Assembly (NCBI RefSeq): GCF_003751505.1
Contig: NZ_RJVB01000001.1
Span: forward strand, 560,027-624,026
Direction of reading: 5' to 3'
Source of the DNA: Erwinia sp. JUb26
GTDB taxonomy: Bacteria > Pseudomonadota > Gammaproteobacteria > Enterobacterales > Enterobacteriaceae
DNA length: 64,000 nt
The notes under the pieces are model-generated. The model saw only the letters and a program-made list of their open reading frames with translations. It ran no database searches and was not told the DNA's origin. Positions within the stretch are counted from its first letter, which is position 1; the number at the start of each line of letters is the position of its first letter. Shown one piece after another: positions 53,163 to 62,581 of the stretch. Both the position numbers and the translations under genes were made by a program.

Positions 53163-53507
53163 TCAAAAATGGGATTGTTGAGAATTCAAACGACGCCATG
53201 TTGCCGGCGGCACATGATATTTTCTGCTGAAGGAACGGCTGAATGACTGCTGCGAGTCGTAGCCATACTTGGTGGAGATATCTATTACGCTTTCGCCGCC
53301 GGTGATTAAATCCTGAGCGGCTGACGTCAGCTTTTTATCCCGAATATAATTGCCCAGACTGATACGCATAATACGGTTAAACATACGCTGCAGGTGCCAT
53401 TTCGAATAACCCGCGCGCTGCGCGACATCTTCAATTTTCAGGGGCTGACGGATGTTGCTGTCAATCCATGCAATCAGCTCATGGATGATAAGTTCCTGTC
53501 GATCCAT
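53163..53507 (-). CDS. MarA/RamA-like activator heading the efflux operon
   Basis: A 114-residue protein with only the MarA/SoxS/RamA two-helix-turn-helix domain. AGYSKWHLQRMF and YGYDSQQSFSRSF are diagnostic. It is the first gene of the operon with the AcrA-like and AcrB-like genes, rather than a distant locus as for MarA or RamA, so the pump probably has positive feedback. E. coli acrAB instead has the divergent repressor AcrR, which is absent. An 8-bp palindrome upstream (53661-53680) is a candidate site for a separate repressor. A paralogue is at 6345-6686. Confidence 0.9.
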   Translation of the reverse strand: MDRQELIIHELIAWIDSNIRQPLKIEDVAQRAGYSKWHLQRMFNRIMRISLGNYIRDKKLTSAAQDLITGGESVIDISTKYGYDSQQSFSRSFSRKYHVPPATWRRLNSQQSHF

Positions 53508-53660
53508 TCTTTCACCTTCGCCATCGTTTCAGGGTTAAAAAGATGACCAGAACGGCCTGATGAGGGAGAAGATTACCATCGCGGATTACGCTTGATTAGC
53601 GGGGTAAAACCGATAGGCGTTATGAGTTTCATTCATTTATGAGCGTTGGCGACGGGCGAG

Positions 53661-53680
53661 TTTGCGAGTTGGCTCGCAAA
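53661..53680. promoter_or_regulatory. Palindrome between the efflux operon and LysR gene
   Basis: TTTGCGAG-TTGG-CTCGCAAA is a perfect eight-base inverted repeat in the 305-base divergent gap. It is unlike a marbox and may be the operator of another regulator. The gap also holds ACACA-N12-TGTGT near 53749-53770, a LysR-type arrangement. Otherwise no gene is seen there. Confidence 0.45.
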
Positions 53681-53779
53681 AATGCGCGCATGAGGTTCCG
53701 ACCTTCCTCACATAAAGTGAATTTATTCCGAAAGATTGGTGAAAAATACACATGTATTTCATTTTGTGTATAGTGTTAA

Positions 53780-54706
<927 letters not shown>

Positions 54707-54879
54707 AACAGAATATTTTCAGCGACATTTGCCCGGAAAACGGGTGAAAACAGTTTGAATGGAGGGCGCTTGCCGGATATGCTGAAAACCGTTCTGGCAA
54801 CGTCCAGCCATTCGATCGAAGCCTTCCGGCACCAGCACCGTCTGATATTGCGATCGCTCTGAAAATATTGAGGGTGTAT

Positions 54880-55254
54880 ATGACACTCACTGCGATTAGT
54901 TTTGGCCGTATCGCTGCCATTTTGCCGGTGCAGGATATGGAGACCGCTCAGCGCTTTTATATTGATGGATTAGGCTTCACTAAAACCTTTCAAAATGGCG
55001 ATCCCGTCGGCTTTATGATCCTGAAACGCGACGAAAGCGAACTGCATCTGTCGCTCCAGCCCCGGCATAAAGCCGCACCTTTCCCGATAGCCCATCTGCT
55101 GGTTGATGACGCCAATGCCATGTTTGCGCTCTGCAAACGGCATGGCGCAAAAATAATAAAAGACGTGCAGGATAAAGAGTACGGGCTGCGTGCTTTTGTC
55201 TTCGCCGACCCCCACGGAAACCGCATTGATGTCGGTCAGCGGCTGCGCGTTTAG
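54880..55254 (+). CDS. VOC-family (glyoxalase/bleomycin resistance-like) protein
   Basis: A 124-residue member of the vicinal-oxygen-chelate superfamily. It has the two repeat units (FGRIAAILPVQDMETAQRFYIDGLGF and FPIAHLLVDDANAMFALCKRHGAKI) and the C-terminal DPHGNRIDVGQRL. Metal ligands of true glyoxalases are only partly identifiable, so dimeric bleomycin-binding or dioxygenase-like roles are also possible. I start at ATG 54880, where GAGGG lies five bases upstream; an earlier in-frame ATG adds four residues. A Gfo/Idh/MocA gene follows 69 bases later. Confidence 0.85.
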   Translation: MTLTAISFGRIAAILPVQDMETAQRFYIDGLGFTKTFQNGDPVGFMILKRDESELHLSLQPRHKAAPFPIAHLLVDDANAMFALCKRHGAKIIKDVQDKEYGLRAFVFADPHGNRIDVGQRLRV

Positions 55255-55323
55255 CGCCTTCCGTCTCCGACTTTTCAAGACTCAGATAGCACTCATCATT
55301 ACCCACCCACAATGAGGAACAGA

Positions 55324-56349
55324 ATGAGAATAGGCATCGTAGGTTACGGTTCAGGCGGTAAGAATTTCCACGCACCGTTTATTTCGGCGGCAAAGGGACT
55401 GGAACTGGTGGGAATTGTTGCCCGCGCCCCGGCAACCATCGCCAGCGCTCAGGCAGATTTCCCTGATGTGCCGATCTATCCCAGCCTGACGGCTATGCTG
55501 GCAGCAGGCATCGATATCGTTACGATCACCACGCCGCCGGCAACGCGTCGTGAGCTGGTTCTTGAAGCGATTGCCGCAGGCGTGGCGGTGATTGCCGATA
55601 AGCCTTTTGCACCGGATGCAAAAACCGGCCGCGAACTGGCCGATGCGGCAAAAGCTAAAGGCGTGGTGCTGAGCGTATACCACAACCGCCGTTTTGATGC
55701 CGACATCCAGACGCTGCGCAAGGTGATTGAGCAGCAGCGCGTGGGCAAAATGTGGCGTTTACATAACCGGATGGATCTCAACGACCCGTTTACGCTGGAA
55801 GGCGGAGAGGCGGGCGGCCTGCTGCGTGATATTGGCAGCCACCTGGTCGATCAAACCCTCTGGCTACTCGGCCCGGTGAAAACGGTGTATGCCCATACGG
55901 ATATTGTTGACCATCCGGACGGCCCGACCAACGCCAGCTTTGTTATCACGCTGACCCACGCCAGCGGCGTTCACTCACATATCTCCGCCAGCAAACTCAA
56001 CCGACTGGCTACCCGCGAGCTGATCGTTTACGGCGATAAGGGCAGCTATACGTCCAACGGCACCGACGTTCAGGCACAGGCAATTTTCGCCGGTCAGCGC
56101 CCGGCTGACGACCTGGCGGCATGGGGTTATGAAAAAGAGGATCGCTGGGGCGTGCTGCGCACCGCGGGCGGCGAGGAAGCGATGCCTTCCGAGCAGGGGA
56201 ATTACCATGCTTACTATGAAGCGTTTGTAGAAGCCGTCCGCAGCGGTGTGGAGCCGCCGGTCACCACCGAACAGGCGATTCAGACGCTGGAAGTGCTGGA
56301 TGCTGCGCTGATCAGCGCGCGGGAAGGGCGTCTGGTAACGCTGGCGTAA
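55324..56349 (+). CDS. Gfo/Idh/MocA-family oxidoreductase, YdgJ-like
   Basis: A 341-residue NAD(P)-dependent dehydrogenase. The N-terminal Rossmann motif IGIVGYGSGGKNFHAPF is close to E. coli YdgJ, the conserved lysine appears in VIADKPFAPDAKTGREL and the catalytic-region EGGEAGGLLRDIGSHLVDQTLWLLG block is present. Substrate likely a sugar or inositol-type compound, not determinable here. I prefer ATG 55324 because GAGGA (55314-55318) precedes it by five bases; the earlier ATG 55312 overlaps that site. Confidence 0.88.
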   Translation: MRIGIVGYGSGGKNFHAPFISAAKGLELVGIVARAPATIASAQADFPDVPIYPSLTAMLAAGIDIVTITTPPATRRELVLEAIAAGVAVIADKPFAPDAKTGRELADAAKAKGVVLSVYHNRRFDADIQTLRKVIEQQRVGKMWRLHNRMDLNDPFTLEGGEAGGLLRDIGSHLVDQTLWLLGPVKTVYAHTDIVDHPDGPTNASFVITLTHASGVHSHISASKLNRLATRELIVYGDKGSYTSNGTDVQAQAIFAGQRPADDLAAWGYEKEDRWGVLRTAGGEEAMPSEQGNYHAYYEAFVEAVRSGVEPPVTTEQAIQTLEVLDAALISAREGRLVTLA

Positions 56350-56401
56350 TTAACTTCAGGCCCGTTGCTTAGGTGCGGGCCTGATTGTTAGTGTGGCGAG
56401 A

Positions 56402-56911
56402 TCACTTCTCCAGCGTGCGTAAAAACGCTGAAAGCGAATTATCCAGCTCGCTTAGCGTCTCGGCAGACAGCCCCGACAGGATCTGTCGCTCATTCTCGAT
56501 GTGCTCCTCAACCGCCCGATCGATCAGTTCCCGCCCGCTATCCGACAGTTTAACCAGCATACTGCGTGCATCCTCGGCGTTGGGCACGCGCTCAATAAAT
56601 CCACGCGTTTCGAGCCGCTTGAGTCGGTGAGTCATGGTCCCCGATGTCACCATCAGCGTTGAAAAAAGTTCTGTGGGGCTGAGGTTCGGCGCACCTGAAC
56701 GGCGCAGGGCGGCCAGCATATCGAACTCCCACATGCTCAGTTCGAATCTGGCGAAAGTCGCCTCCAGCTTATGCTGCAGCAGGGCGGCACAGCGGTTAAT
56801 GCGGCCAATTGGCCCCATCGGGCTGGCGTCCAGGTCGGGGCGCTCGCGCTGCCACTGTTGCAGAATTTCATCCACGGCATCATGTTCACGATTTTTCATT
56901 GGCATACTCAT
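56402..56911 (-). CDS. MarR-family repressor
   Basis: A 169-residue winged-helix regulator. The DNA-binding region reads FDMLAALRRSGAPNLSPTELFSTLMVTSGTMTHRLKRLETRGFIER, with the wing SMLVKLSDSGRELIDRA. I start at the ATG whose complement is 56909-56911; further upstream only a TTG, lying in the operator, is in frame. It is divergent from an EamA-type exporter and a perfect repeat TCTTGA-CT-TCAAGA (56915-56928) abuts its start, so it likely represses itself and the exporter. Confidence 0.9.
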   Translation of the reverse strand: MSMPMKNREHDAVDEILQQWQRERPDLDASPMGPIGRINRCAALLQHKLEATFARFELSMWEFDMLAALRRSGAPNLSPTELFSTLMVTSGTMTHRLKRLETRGFIERVPNAEDARSMLVKLSDSGRELIDRAVEEHIENERQILSGLSAETLSELDNSLSAFLRTLEK

Positions 56912-56914
56912 TTG

Positions 56915-56928
56915 TCTTGACTTCAAGA
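56915..56928. promoter_or_regulatory. MarR-type operator upstream of the exporter
   Basis: TCTTGA-CT-TCAAGA is a perfect six-base inverted repeat; TCTTGA occurs again at 56953-56958. It lies between divergent starts (56911 and 56974), as expected for the MarR-family operator. Confidence 0.65.
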
Positions 56929-56973
56929 TAACTGATCGACAGACTGATAATATCTTGAATTGAAGGTAAAGTC

Positions 56974-57846
56974 ATGAACATTACACCCTCACTGCATTAC
57001 TGGCGTGACGTGACCCTCACGGCGCTGGCCCCCGCGATCTGGGGTTCTACCTATATCGTTACGACGGAAATCCTGCCGCCGGACAGGCCGTTTACCGCCG
57101 CGCTTATCCGGGTTTTACCGGCCGGATTGCTGCTGCTGCTGTTTACCCGACGCATTCCACTGCGGCGCGACGGGTGGCGTTTAGTGGTGCTGAGCGCGCT
57201 GAATATCGGCGTTTTCCAGGCGCTGTTATTCGTTGCTGCCTATCGCCTGCCGGGAGGACTGGCCGCCGTGCTGGGTGCCATTCAACCGCTATTGGTGATG
57301 GTGCTGGCGTGGGCGGTGGACCGACGTGTACCCGCACAAATCACGCTGTGGTCGGCCGTGGCCGGGGTGATCGGCATGGCGGTGTTGCTGCTGTCGCCGC
57401 AAACCACCTTTGAACCAATAGGCGTCATTGCTGCTCTGCTGGGTGCCGCCTGTATGGCCACCGGGGTCTGGCTGACACGTCGCTGGCAGCTCGATCTGCC
57501 CGTGCTGTCACTGACCGGCTGGCAGCTGGTGATTGGTGGACTGATGCTGGCCCCCGTCGCGTGGCTGGCCGATGCGCCACTTCCGGTGCTCACTCTGCCG
57601 CAGTGGTTTGCCTATGCCTATCTCAGCCTTGCCGGCGCGCTGCTTGCCTACGCACTGTGGTTCCGGGGCGTAACCCGACTGCCCGGCGTGGCTGTTGCCT
57701 CGCTCGGGCTGCTCAGCCCGCTGGCCGCCGTGGCGCTGGGCTGGATTGTGCTCTCTCAGTCAATGACCGGCACCGCCTTCGTGGGCCTGATTGTCGTGCT
57801 GGTTAGCGTCTTCGCCGTGCAGTGGACAACGGTCCGGCGCAGCTAA
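56974..57846 (+). CDS. EamA-family drug/metabolite exporter
   Basis: A 290-residue ten-helix transporter (two five-helix repeats) of the EamA/DMT group. The first repeat begins APAIWGSTYIVTTEILPPDRP and the second GAACMATGVWLTRRWQLDLPVLSLTGWQ. Members export amino acids or drugs such as cysteine derivatives, threonine or nucleobases; substrate is not known here. GAAGGTAAA precedes the ATG. MarR control from the divergent gene is likely. A truncated nitroreductase gene follows 36 bases later, perhaps formerly in the same unit. Confidence 0.9.
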   Translation: MNITPSLHYWRDVTLTALAPAIWGSTYIVTTEILPPDRPFTAALIRVLPAGLLLLLFTRRIPLRRDGWRLVVLSALNIGVFQALLFVAAYRLPGGLAAVLGAIQPLLVMVLAWAVDRRVPAQITLWSAVAGVIGMAVLLLSPQTTFEPIGVIAALLGAACMATGVWLTRRWQLDLPVLSLTGWQLVIGGLMLAPVAWLADAPLPVLTLPQWFAYAYLSLAGALLAYALWFRGVTRLPGVAVASLGLLSPLAAVALGWIVLSQSMTGTAFVGLIVVLVSVFAVQWTTVRRS

Positions 57847-57882
57847 TTACTTCATTTAACACACTTTTTGCAGGGTATTTAC

Positions 57883-58053
57883 ATGTCATCTTCCGTACAA
57901 AATGCAATTGAATCACGTATTTCCATTAACCGCTTTCAGGCCGATCGTCCTCTTGCTGATGAAACGATCACCACCCTAGTTGAGCTGGCAACCAAAGCGC
58001 CAACGGCGTTCAATATGCAGAACTGGCGGTTTATTGCCTATGGTCTGTCATAA
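57883..58053 (+). pseudogene. Nitroreductase-family gene, cut off after about 50 residues
   Basis: The sequence MSSSVQNAIESRISINRFQAD, then TTLVELATKAPTAFNMQNWRFIA, is the standard N-terminus of an FMN nitroreductase, with the flavin-binding SRISINRF and NMQNWR motifs. A full protein would have about 190-200 residues; here the reading frame ends after about 56, just after WRFIA, at a junction where the last bases of the ABC-F gene on the other strand begin. No later part of the gene is visible beyond the ABC-F gene. It cannot make an active enzyme. Confidence 0.75.
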
Positions 58054-59613
58054 TTCCAGGGTCTGCGTCACGCCGCAGTTTTTCACAAATTCTTCGTCAT
58101 GGCTGACCAGCAGCAGTGCTCCCTTGTAGGATTTCAATACGCCCTCTAACAACTGCCGGGATTCGAGGTCCAGATGGTTGTCCGGCTCGTCAAGCAGCAG
58201 GATATCCGGCAGCGGTGATGAACAGGTTAACGCCAGCAGCATTACTTTAAGCTGTTCGCCACCGCTCAGTTGCCCGAGCGGGATCAGGCTTTTATCCCCT
58301 CTGATGCGCAGGGCACCCAGCCTGGTGCGCCAGTTTTCAGCGGGGATTAACGGGTCAAATTCACACAAAGCATCAACCACCGGCAGTGCAGAATTAAGCA
58401 GGCTTAGATGCTGATCCAGATAGCGCCAGCGCCCATGAAGCGAGTAATTCCCTGATGCGGCCACCAGTTGGCCAGTCAGCACTTTAAGCAGGGTGGATTT
58501 TCCACTGCCGTTGCGACCGGCGATCTGCCAGTGCTCGCCGCCGGAAATGGTAAGAGAATGCGGTTGAGTTGAGCCGAAAGGTAAAATTAGCCCCTGACAG
58601 TTAACCCGAACGCGCTTTTGCTCATCGGTATAGGGGAATTCCAGCATTTGCGGCGTAATGCGTTCAATGCGCTCGTTCACCGTGCGGCGCTGCGTATCCA
58701 GGCGATCCATTACGCGTTCGTGGCGCTGGGTGATTTTTGACTGTTGTTTCTCCGCTTTATTTTTCTTCATATCCAACAGGAGCAGAGACTGCGATCCAGA
58801 AGAACGGACGCGATCGCCCTGGCGACACCGCTGAGCTTTTTTCTCCAGCGTGCGCTGTAGCTCCTCTTTTTCTTTACGCAGGTCGGACTGCAGCTGCTTT
58901 TCCTCACTGCGTAATGCATTGAGCTGACGCTCTTTTTGCAGCGCGTAATCACTGTAGTTACCACCATATTCCATCAGCCCGCCAGAACTGAGTTCGCAGA
59001 TACGCTGCATTTCGTTCAGCAGTTGTCGGTCGTGGCTGACTGACAGTGAGCCGGAGGGATGTTGCTGTAACTGCGCTATCAGCCATCGGCGACCGGCGCT
59101 GTCGAGATGGTTTTCCGGTTCGTCGAGCAGTAAAAACGAGTCCCGCTGCAAAAAGGCCCGACACAGCGCCAGCCGGGTTTGTTCACCTCCGCTCAACTGT
59201 GCAGAAGGGCTTTCCAGCGAAAGGTGGCCCAATGCCGTGCTGTCCAGAAGTGACTGCCAGCGGTGGGGTTCGTTCCACTTATCGGCCAGGAAATCATAAT
59301 CGTCAACGTCGGCACTACCGTTTTCCACTCTCTGAAAGGCAGCCTGAACGTCAGCAATTCCCAGTGCGTCTGCCAGCGTTGAACCGGGCAGGCGCGTTAG
59401 CTGCGGGACATAAAAAAACGGCGTCTGCCAGTCTACCGTGCCGGTTGAAGGCCGAAGGCGCAGCGCCAGCAGCGACATCAGCACCGATTTGCCGCAGCCA
59501 TTAATGCCGGTCAGCCCCTGGTTTTGCTGCGTCAGCGTGCCGCTTATCTGTTGAAACAGTACAGAGTCGTTGAACGTTATTGATAATTCTGAAAAATGGC
59601 AGTGTACGGGCAT
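58048..59613 (-). CDS. ABC-F family ATPase
   Basis: A 521-residue ABC-F protein with two ATPase domains joined by a charged linker, acting on ribosomes (translation factor or antibiotic-resistance type) and not in membranes. Domain 1 has GINGCGKS, LSGGEQTRLALCRAFL and LLLDEPENHLD; domain 2 has GRNGSGKST, LSGGEQLKVMLLA and LLDEPDNHLDLES. Domain 1 has Glu and domain 2 Asp after Pro where most ABC-F proteins have Thr (EPTNHLD). The linker (about residues 230-300) is a Lys/Glu/Gln-rich coiled coil. AGGAG precedes the ATG. It ends inside the truncated nitroreductase. Not one of the four standard E. coli ABC-F proteins (EttA, Uup, YbiT, YheS) as far as I can tell, so likely acquired. Confidence 0.88.
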   Translation of the reverse strand: MPVHCHFSELSITFNDSVLFQQISGTLTQQNQGLTGINGCGKSVLMSLLALRLRPSTGTVDWQTPFFYVPQLTRLPGSTLADALGIADVQAAFQRVENGSADVDDYDFLADKWNEPHRWQSLLDSTALGHLSLESPSAQLSGGEQTRLALCRAFLQRDSFLLLDEPENHLDSAGRRWLIAQLQQHPSGSLSVSHDRQLLNEMQRICELSSGGLMEYGGNYSDYALQKERQLNALRSEEKQLQSDLRKEKEELQRTLEKKAQRCRQGDRVRSSGSQSLLLLDMKKNKAEKQQSKITQRHERVMDRLDTQRRTVNERIERITPQMLEFPYTDEQKRVRVNCQGLILPFGSTQPHSLTISGGEHWQIAGRNGSGKSTLLKVLTGQLVAASGNYSLHGRWRYLDQHLSLLNSALPVVDALCEFDPLIPAENWRTRLGALRIRGDKSLIPLGQLSGGEQLKVMLLALTCSSPLPDILLLDEPDNHLDLESRQLLEGVLKSYKGALLLVSHDEEFVKNCGVTQTLEL

Positions 59614-59634
59614 GGTTGTGCTCCTGAATAAACA

Positions 59635-59690
59635 GGGCAGGCCGTAATGCCGGATCGGAAATTAACACTGACGAGGATTGCTGCCTGCCC
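59635..59690 (-). promoter_or_regulatory. Inverted repeat in the ABC-F leader
   Basis: GGGCAGGC (59635-59642) and GCCTGCCC (59683-59690) are perfect inverted repeats in the 5' leader of the ABC-F gene. Resistance ABC-F genes are often controlled by leader attenuation, so this could be such a structure; no leader peptide is obvious. The region up to the next gene holds nothing else apart from the hairpin at 59837-59859. Confidence 0.35.
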
Positions 59691-59836
59691 AATATCAAAA
59701 ATCACATCAGAAAAGATGCGGGAGATATTGCGATGGAATACAGGCATTAAATCATGTCGGCAGACATCCTCAGGGAAAGGTGAAGAAAGATAGTGGCAAA
59801 AAACGGGAAGGGTGTAAACAGACGGTGGAAGTGAAA

Positions 59837-59859
59837 ATGCCGCAGACGGGCTGCGGCAT
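59837..59859 (-). terminator. Hairpin after the 11-residue-repeat gene
   Basis: ATGCCGCAG and CTGCGGCAT form a perfect nine-pair stem around ACGGG, downstream (minus strand) of the repeat-protein gene, followed by TTTC. Confidence 0.55.
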
Positions 59860-59884
59860 CAAACGAATCATCAGAGAAGAGTGA

Positions 59885-60238
59885 TTATTCGGTCACTTTC
59901 TTTTTCACATCACTGGCACCTTCTTTGGTGCTGTTCCAGCCTTTCTGTGCGCCTTCTTTGGTCGCATTCCAGCCTTTCTCGGAACCTTCTTTGGTTTTAT
60001 TCCAGGTCTTCTGCGAGCCTTCGCTCACTTTGCTGCTGAGGCTGTCGCTTTTACCTTCGGCGGCATGCTTAGCTTTCAGTTTCTGCTCGGCGCCCTGGTT
60101 CTGCGCTTCGTGCAGTTTTTCTTTGGCGGTGTTAGCACCGGCCTGCGCGTTGGCGACGGTTTCATCGGTTGCGTGTGTGGCGGCAAATGCGGAAGAGGCC
60201 AGTAAAATGGCTGACAGAGCGATAATAGTCTTTTTCAT
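59885..60238 (-). CDS. Periplasmic 11-residue-repeat (LEA-like) protein
   Basis: A 117-residue exported protein. The signal peptide is MKKTIIALSAILLASSAFA. The mature part is Ala/Lys/Glu/Gln-rich and predicted helical, and its end has three tandem 11-residue units of the form (Ser/Ala)-(Gln/Glu)-Lys-x-Trp-Asn-x-Thr-Lys-Glu-Gly, followed by a Lys-rich tail. Such 11-mers recall group 3 LEA and similar desiccation-related proteins. I start at the ATG whose complement is 60236-60238, with GAGGGA upstream; the longer frame would add 36 non-signal residues. Function unknown; a stress role is a guess based on the repeat type. Confidence 0.75.
   Translation of the reverse strand: MKKTIIALSAILLASSAFAATHATDETVANAQAGANTAKEKLHEAQNQGAEQKLKAKHAAEGKSDSLSSKVSEGSQKTWNKTKEGSEKGWNATKEGAQKGWNSTKEGASDVKKKVTE
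59918..60016. repeat. 33-bp imperfect tandem repeat (3 copies)
   Basis: Three imperfect 33-base copies with the core CCTTCTTTGG encode the 11-residue units of the periplasmic repeat protein. Copies differ by several bases. Confidence 0.7.
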
Positions 60239-60428
60239 AAATATTCCCTCATAAAAAACGTCATTAGTGTTATCAACGTAGTGAAGTCTGCCATGACGGG
60301 TGCCCCATGGCTTTAGGAAAAAACTGTAAATGAACGGAGATGCCAAATCGTCTCTAGCTCAGCCTGAACATGGGAGAGGGTAGCCAGCTTGCGGTTCACC
60401 TTGGAAAACAGCAGCAGAATTCATTTCA

Positions 60429-61175
60429 TCAGCACGTCAGCGCTTCGATTTCGGCTTTGCACTGCATTAACGAACTCAGCAGGTGATCGAGCTTTTCGTC
60501 AAAACGCAGGGCCGGTACGGCGACCGAAATCGCGTAATGCTCACCCGCCCCGGTATTCAGGTAAACACCTATCCCACAGACGCCACGCGCGTGTTCCTCA
60601 CGATCGACGGCATAGCCACGTGCACGGGTTTGCCGGATATCGTCCAGCAGCGAAGGCAGCGTTCGCAGGGTGCTATCCGTTCTCACATCCGGCTGGCCGC
60701 CGAGCAGGTCGGCAATTTTTTCATCGGCAAGTATCGCCAGAATCGCCTTGCCGTGGGCGGTGCAGTGGCAGGGAAACGCCGTACCGACCGCGGAGACCAC
60801 GCGCAGCTCCTGGTCAGAAACGAACTGGCTGACGGAGACGGCGTGGCTGCCGCGATATACGCATAAATCCACCGTTTCACGCGTCCGGCGGCCCAGCGTT
60901 TCCATCGGGGATTGTGCCAGCGCGATAATGTCGGTATGCGCGGAGGCCGCCAGGCGCGCCAGAGCCGGTCCGAGCCGAACGCCGGCGCTACCCGCGATCA
61001 GCAGCTGCTGCGATTCCAGCGAAGTGACCAGCCGGTGAACGGTGGTGCGCGGCAAACCCGTTTCGCGCGACAGGTGGGAGATGGTCATACCTTTTGGCTG
61101 CAGTTCCAGCGCCCGCAGGATCGTCGCGGCCCGGGCAATAACCTGTGAACCACTGCTGTCTGCCTCATTACTCAT
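60429..61175 (-). CDS. IclR-family regulator
   Basis: A 248-residue IclR-type regulator. The N-terminal winged helix reads MTISHLSRETGLPRTTVHRLVTSL, and the effector domain covers residues about 80-248, with AHGKAILAIL and the RGVCGIGVYL block near the end. Family members sense small organic acids. I start at the ATG whose complement is 61173-61175, as GGAGGTG lies five bases upstream; a GTG two codons earlier overlaps that site. It is divergent from an MFS gene, the likely target. The 190 bases downstream to the repeat-protein gene show no further feature. Confidence 0.9.
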   Translation of the reverse strand: MSNEADSSGSQVIARAATILRALELQPKGMTISHLSRETGLPRTTVHRLVTSLESQQLLIAGSAGVRLGPALARLAASAHTDIIALAQSPMETLGRRTRETVDLCVYRGSHAVSVSQFVSDQELRVVSAVGTAFPCHCTAHGKAILAILADEKIADLLGGQPDVRTDSTLRTLPSLLDDIRQTRARGYAVDREEHARGVCGIGVYLNTGAGEHYAISVAVPALRFDEKLDHLLSSLMQCKAEIEALTC

Positions 61176-61375
61176 CTGCACCTCCGGTTAAAACGTCTCG
61201 CCGCAGGATACCACGCGTTATCCGCCTGGTGGACAAAATGCGTATGCACCACGCAGGGAACTCTTTGCTGACATTCGGTTTACCTTTCGCCCGTTGACTT
61301 AGCTGGAATATGATCTGAATATAATGACCACTTATCGGATATTTGTTCCATTATTCGGATGGTGTGAGTGAGTTC

Positions 61376-62524
61376 ATGATGAATGAGATCAAGAAAACGG
61401 GCGCCTTCACGCTACTGGCGGTGGCCTGCCTGACCATTATGGTGGGCTGCGTGATCGTACCCGGCCTGACGGCGGTGGCGGAAAACCTGGGTACGCCCTC
61501 AGCGGCCAGCTGGCTGGTAACCGTGCCGTCGCTGGGCGTGGTGGTATTTGGTCCGCTGGCAGGCCGCTTTATTGATCGGGTAGGGGCTTACCGGGCACTT
61601 ACGTGGGGATTATTTTGCTACGGCCTGTTGGGAAGCGGTGGCGTTTTCCTTCACGGCACAATCCCAGTGATGCTCGACAGGCTGCTGCTTGGCGGCGCAA
61701 CGGCGGTGGTGATGGCCGCCGGTACGGTACTGATCTCGCTGTTCTACAGCGGGAAGGCGCGCATGAAGATGATAGCTTCTCAGGGCATGTCTATCGAGTT
61801 GGGTGGCGTAATCTTTCTGTTTATCGGCGGGCTGCTGGCCAGCCTGGGCTGGCGCTGGCCGTTTCTGCTGTATCTCATTGCCTGGCTGTTGCTGGCGATG
61901 CAGCTGCGCTTTGTGCCCAAACCGCCCGCTGAAGAGAAGGGGGAAAATAGCGGAGATGAGAGCCAGGATTCAGTCCCGGCCAGCGGTAAGCTCAAAACGG
62001 TGTATTTCGCCGCTATAGCCTCCATGCTGTGCTTTTTTACCGGGGTGATCGTGATCCCGCAGCAGTTTCATCAGCTTCATATCGGCGCGGCGGAAACGGG
62101 CTACTTCCTGTCATTTATCTCGCTGATCGCCGTTTTTGCCGCGGCAATAATGCCGAAAATGGTGAACCGCCTTGATGAGTTCGGCACGCTGTACGTCGCT
62201 TTTGCCTGTTATGCCGCCGCGCATCTGATATTTTCTGCTGCCGACGGTGTGACGCTGTTTATCGCCGGAGGGATCATGATGGGATGCGGGTTTGGGCTGT
62301 CGGTGCCGCTGGTTAATCATATGACCGTTGAGCAGAGCGATGCCCGCGTGCGCGGGCGAAACCTGGCCTGGCTGTCGATGGCGATCTTTTCCGGGCAGTT
62401 TTTATCCTCCTTTATGGAGTTTATTCCGGGCAATGCATCGGTGATTTTTGCGGGTGCAGCCCTGATTGGCACTGCGGTAATGGCGACACTGTGGATACTG
62501 CGGCGCGGGCAACGCGAAGAATAA
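61376..62524 (+). CDS. MFS transporter
   Basis: A 382-residue, 12-helix major facilitator protein. The loop 2-3 motif GPLAGRFIDRVGAYRAL is near residue 65 and a second region GVTLFIAGGIMMGCGFGLSVPLVNHM in the C-terminal half. Sequence type fits drug or aromatic-compound exporters of the DHA1 class. Start taken at ATG 61376, with GAGTGAG upstream; ATG 61379 also possible. Divergent from an IclR regulator and so probably induced by a small acid. Confidence 0.87.
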   Translation: MMNEIKKTGAFTLLAVACLTIMVGCVIVPGLTAVAENLGTPSAASWLVTVPSLGVVVFGPLAGRFIDRVGAYRALTWGLFCYGLLGSGGVFLHGTIPVMLDRLLLGGATAVVMAAGTVLISLFYSGKARMKMIASQGMSIELGGVIFLFIGGLLASLGWRWPFLLYLIAWLLLAMQLRFVPKPPAEEKGENSGDESQDSVPASGKLKTVYFAAIASMLCFFTGVIVIPQQFHQLHIGAAETGYFLSFISLIAVFAAAIMPKMVNRLDEFGTLYVAFACYAAAHLIFSAADGVTLFIAGGIMMGCGFGLSVPLVNHMTVEQSDARVRGRNLAWLSMAIFSGQFLSSFMEFIPGNASVIFAGAALIGTAVMATLWILRRGQREE

Positions 62525-62581
62525 GCCCGGCAGCAACGTAATCTTTGTTACCGCAGGGCATTCGTGCAGGAGAATATTAGC

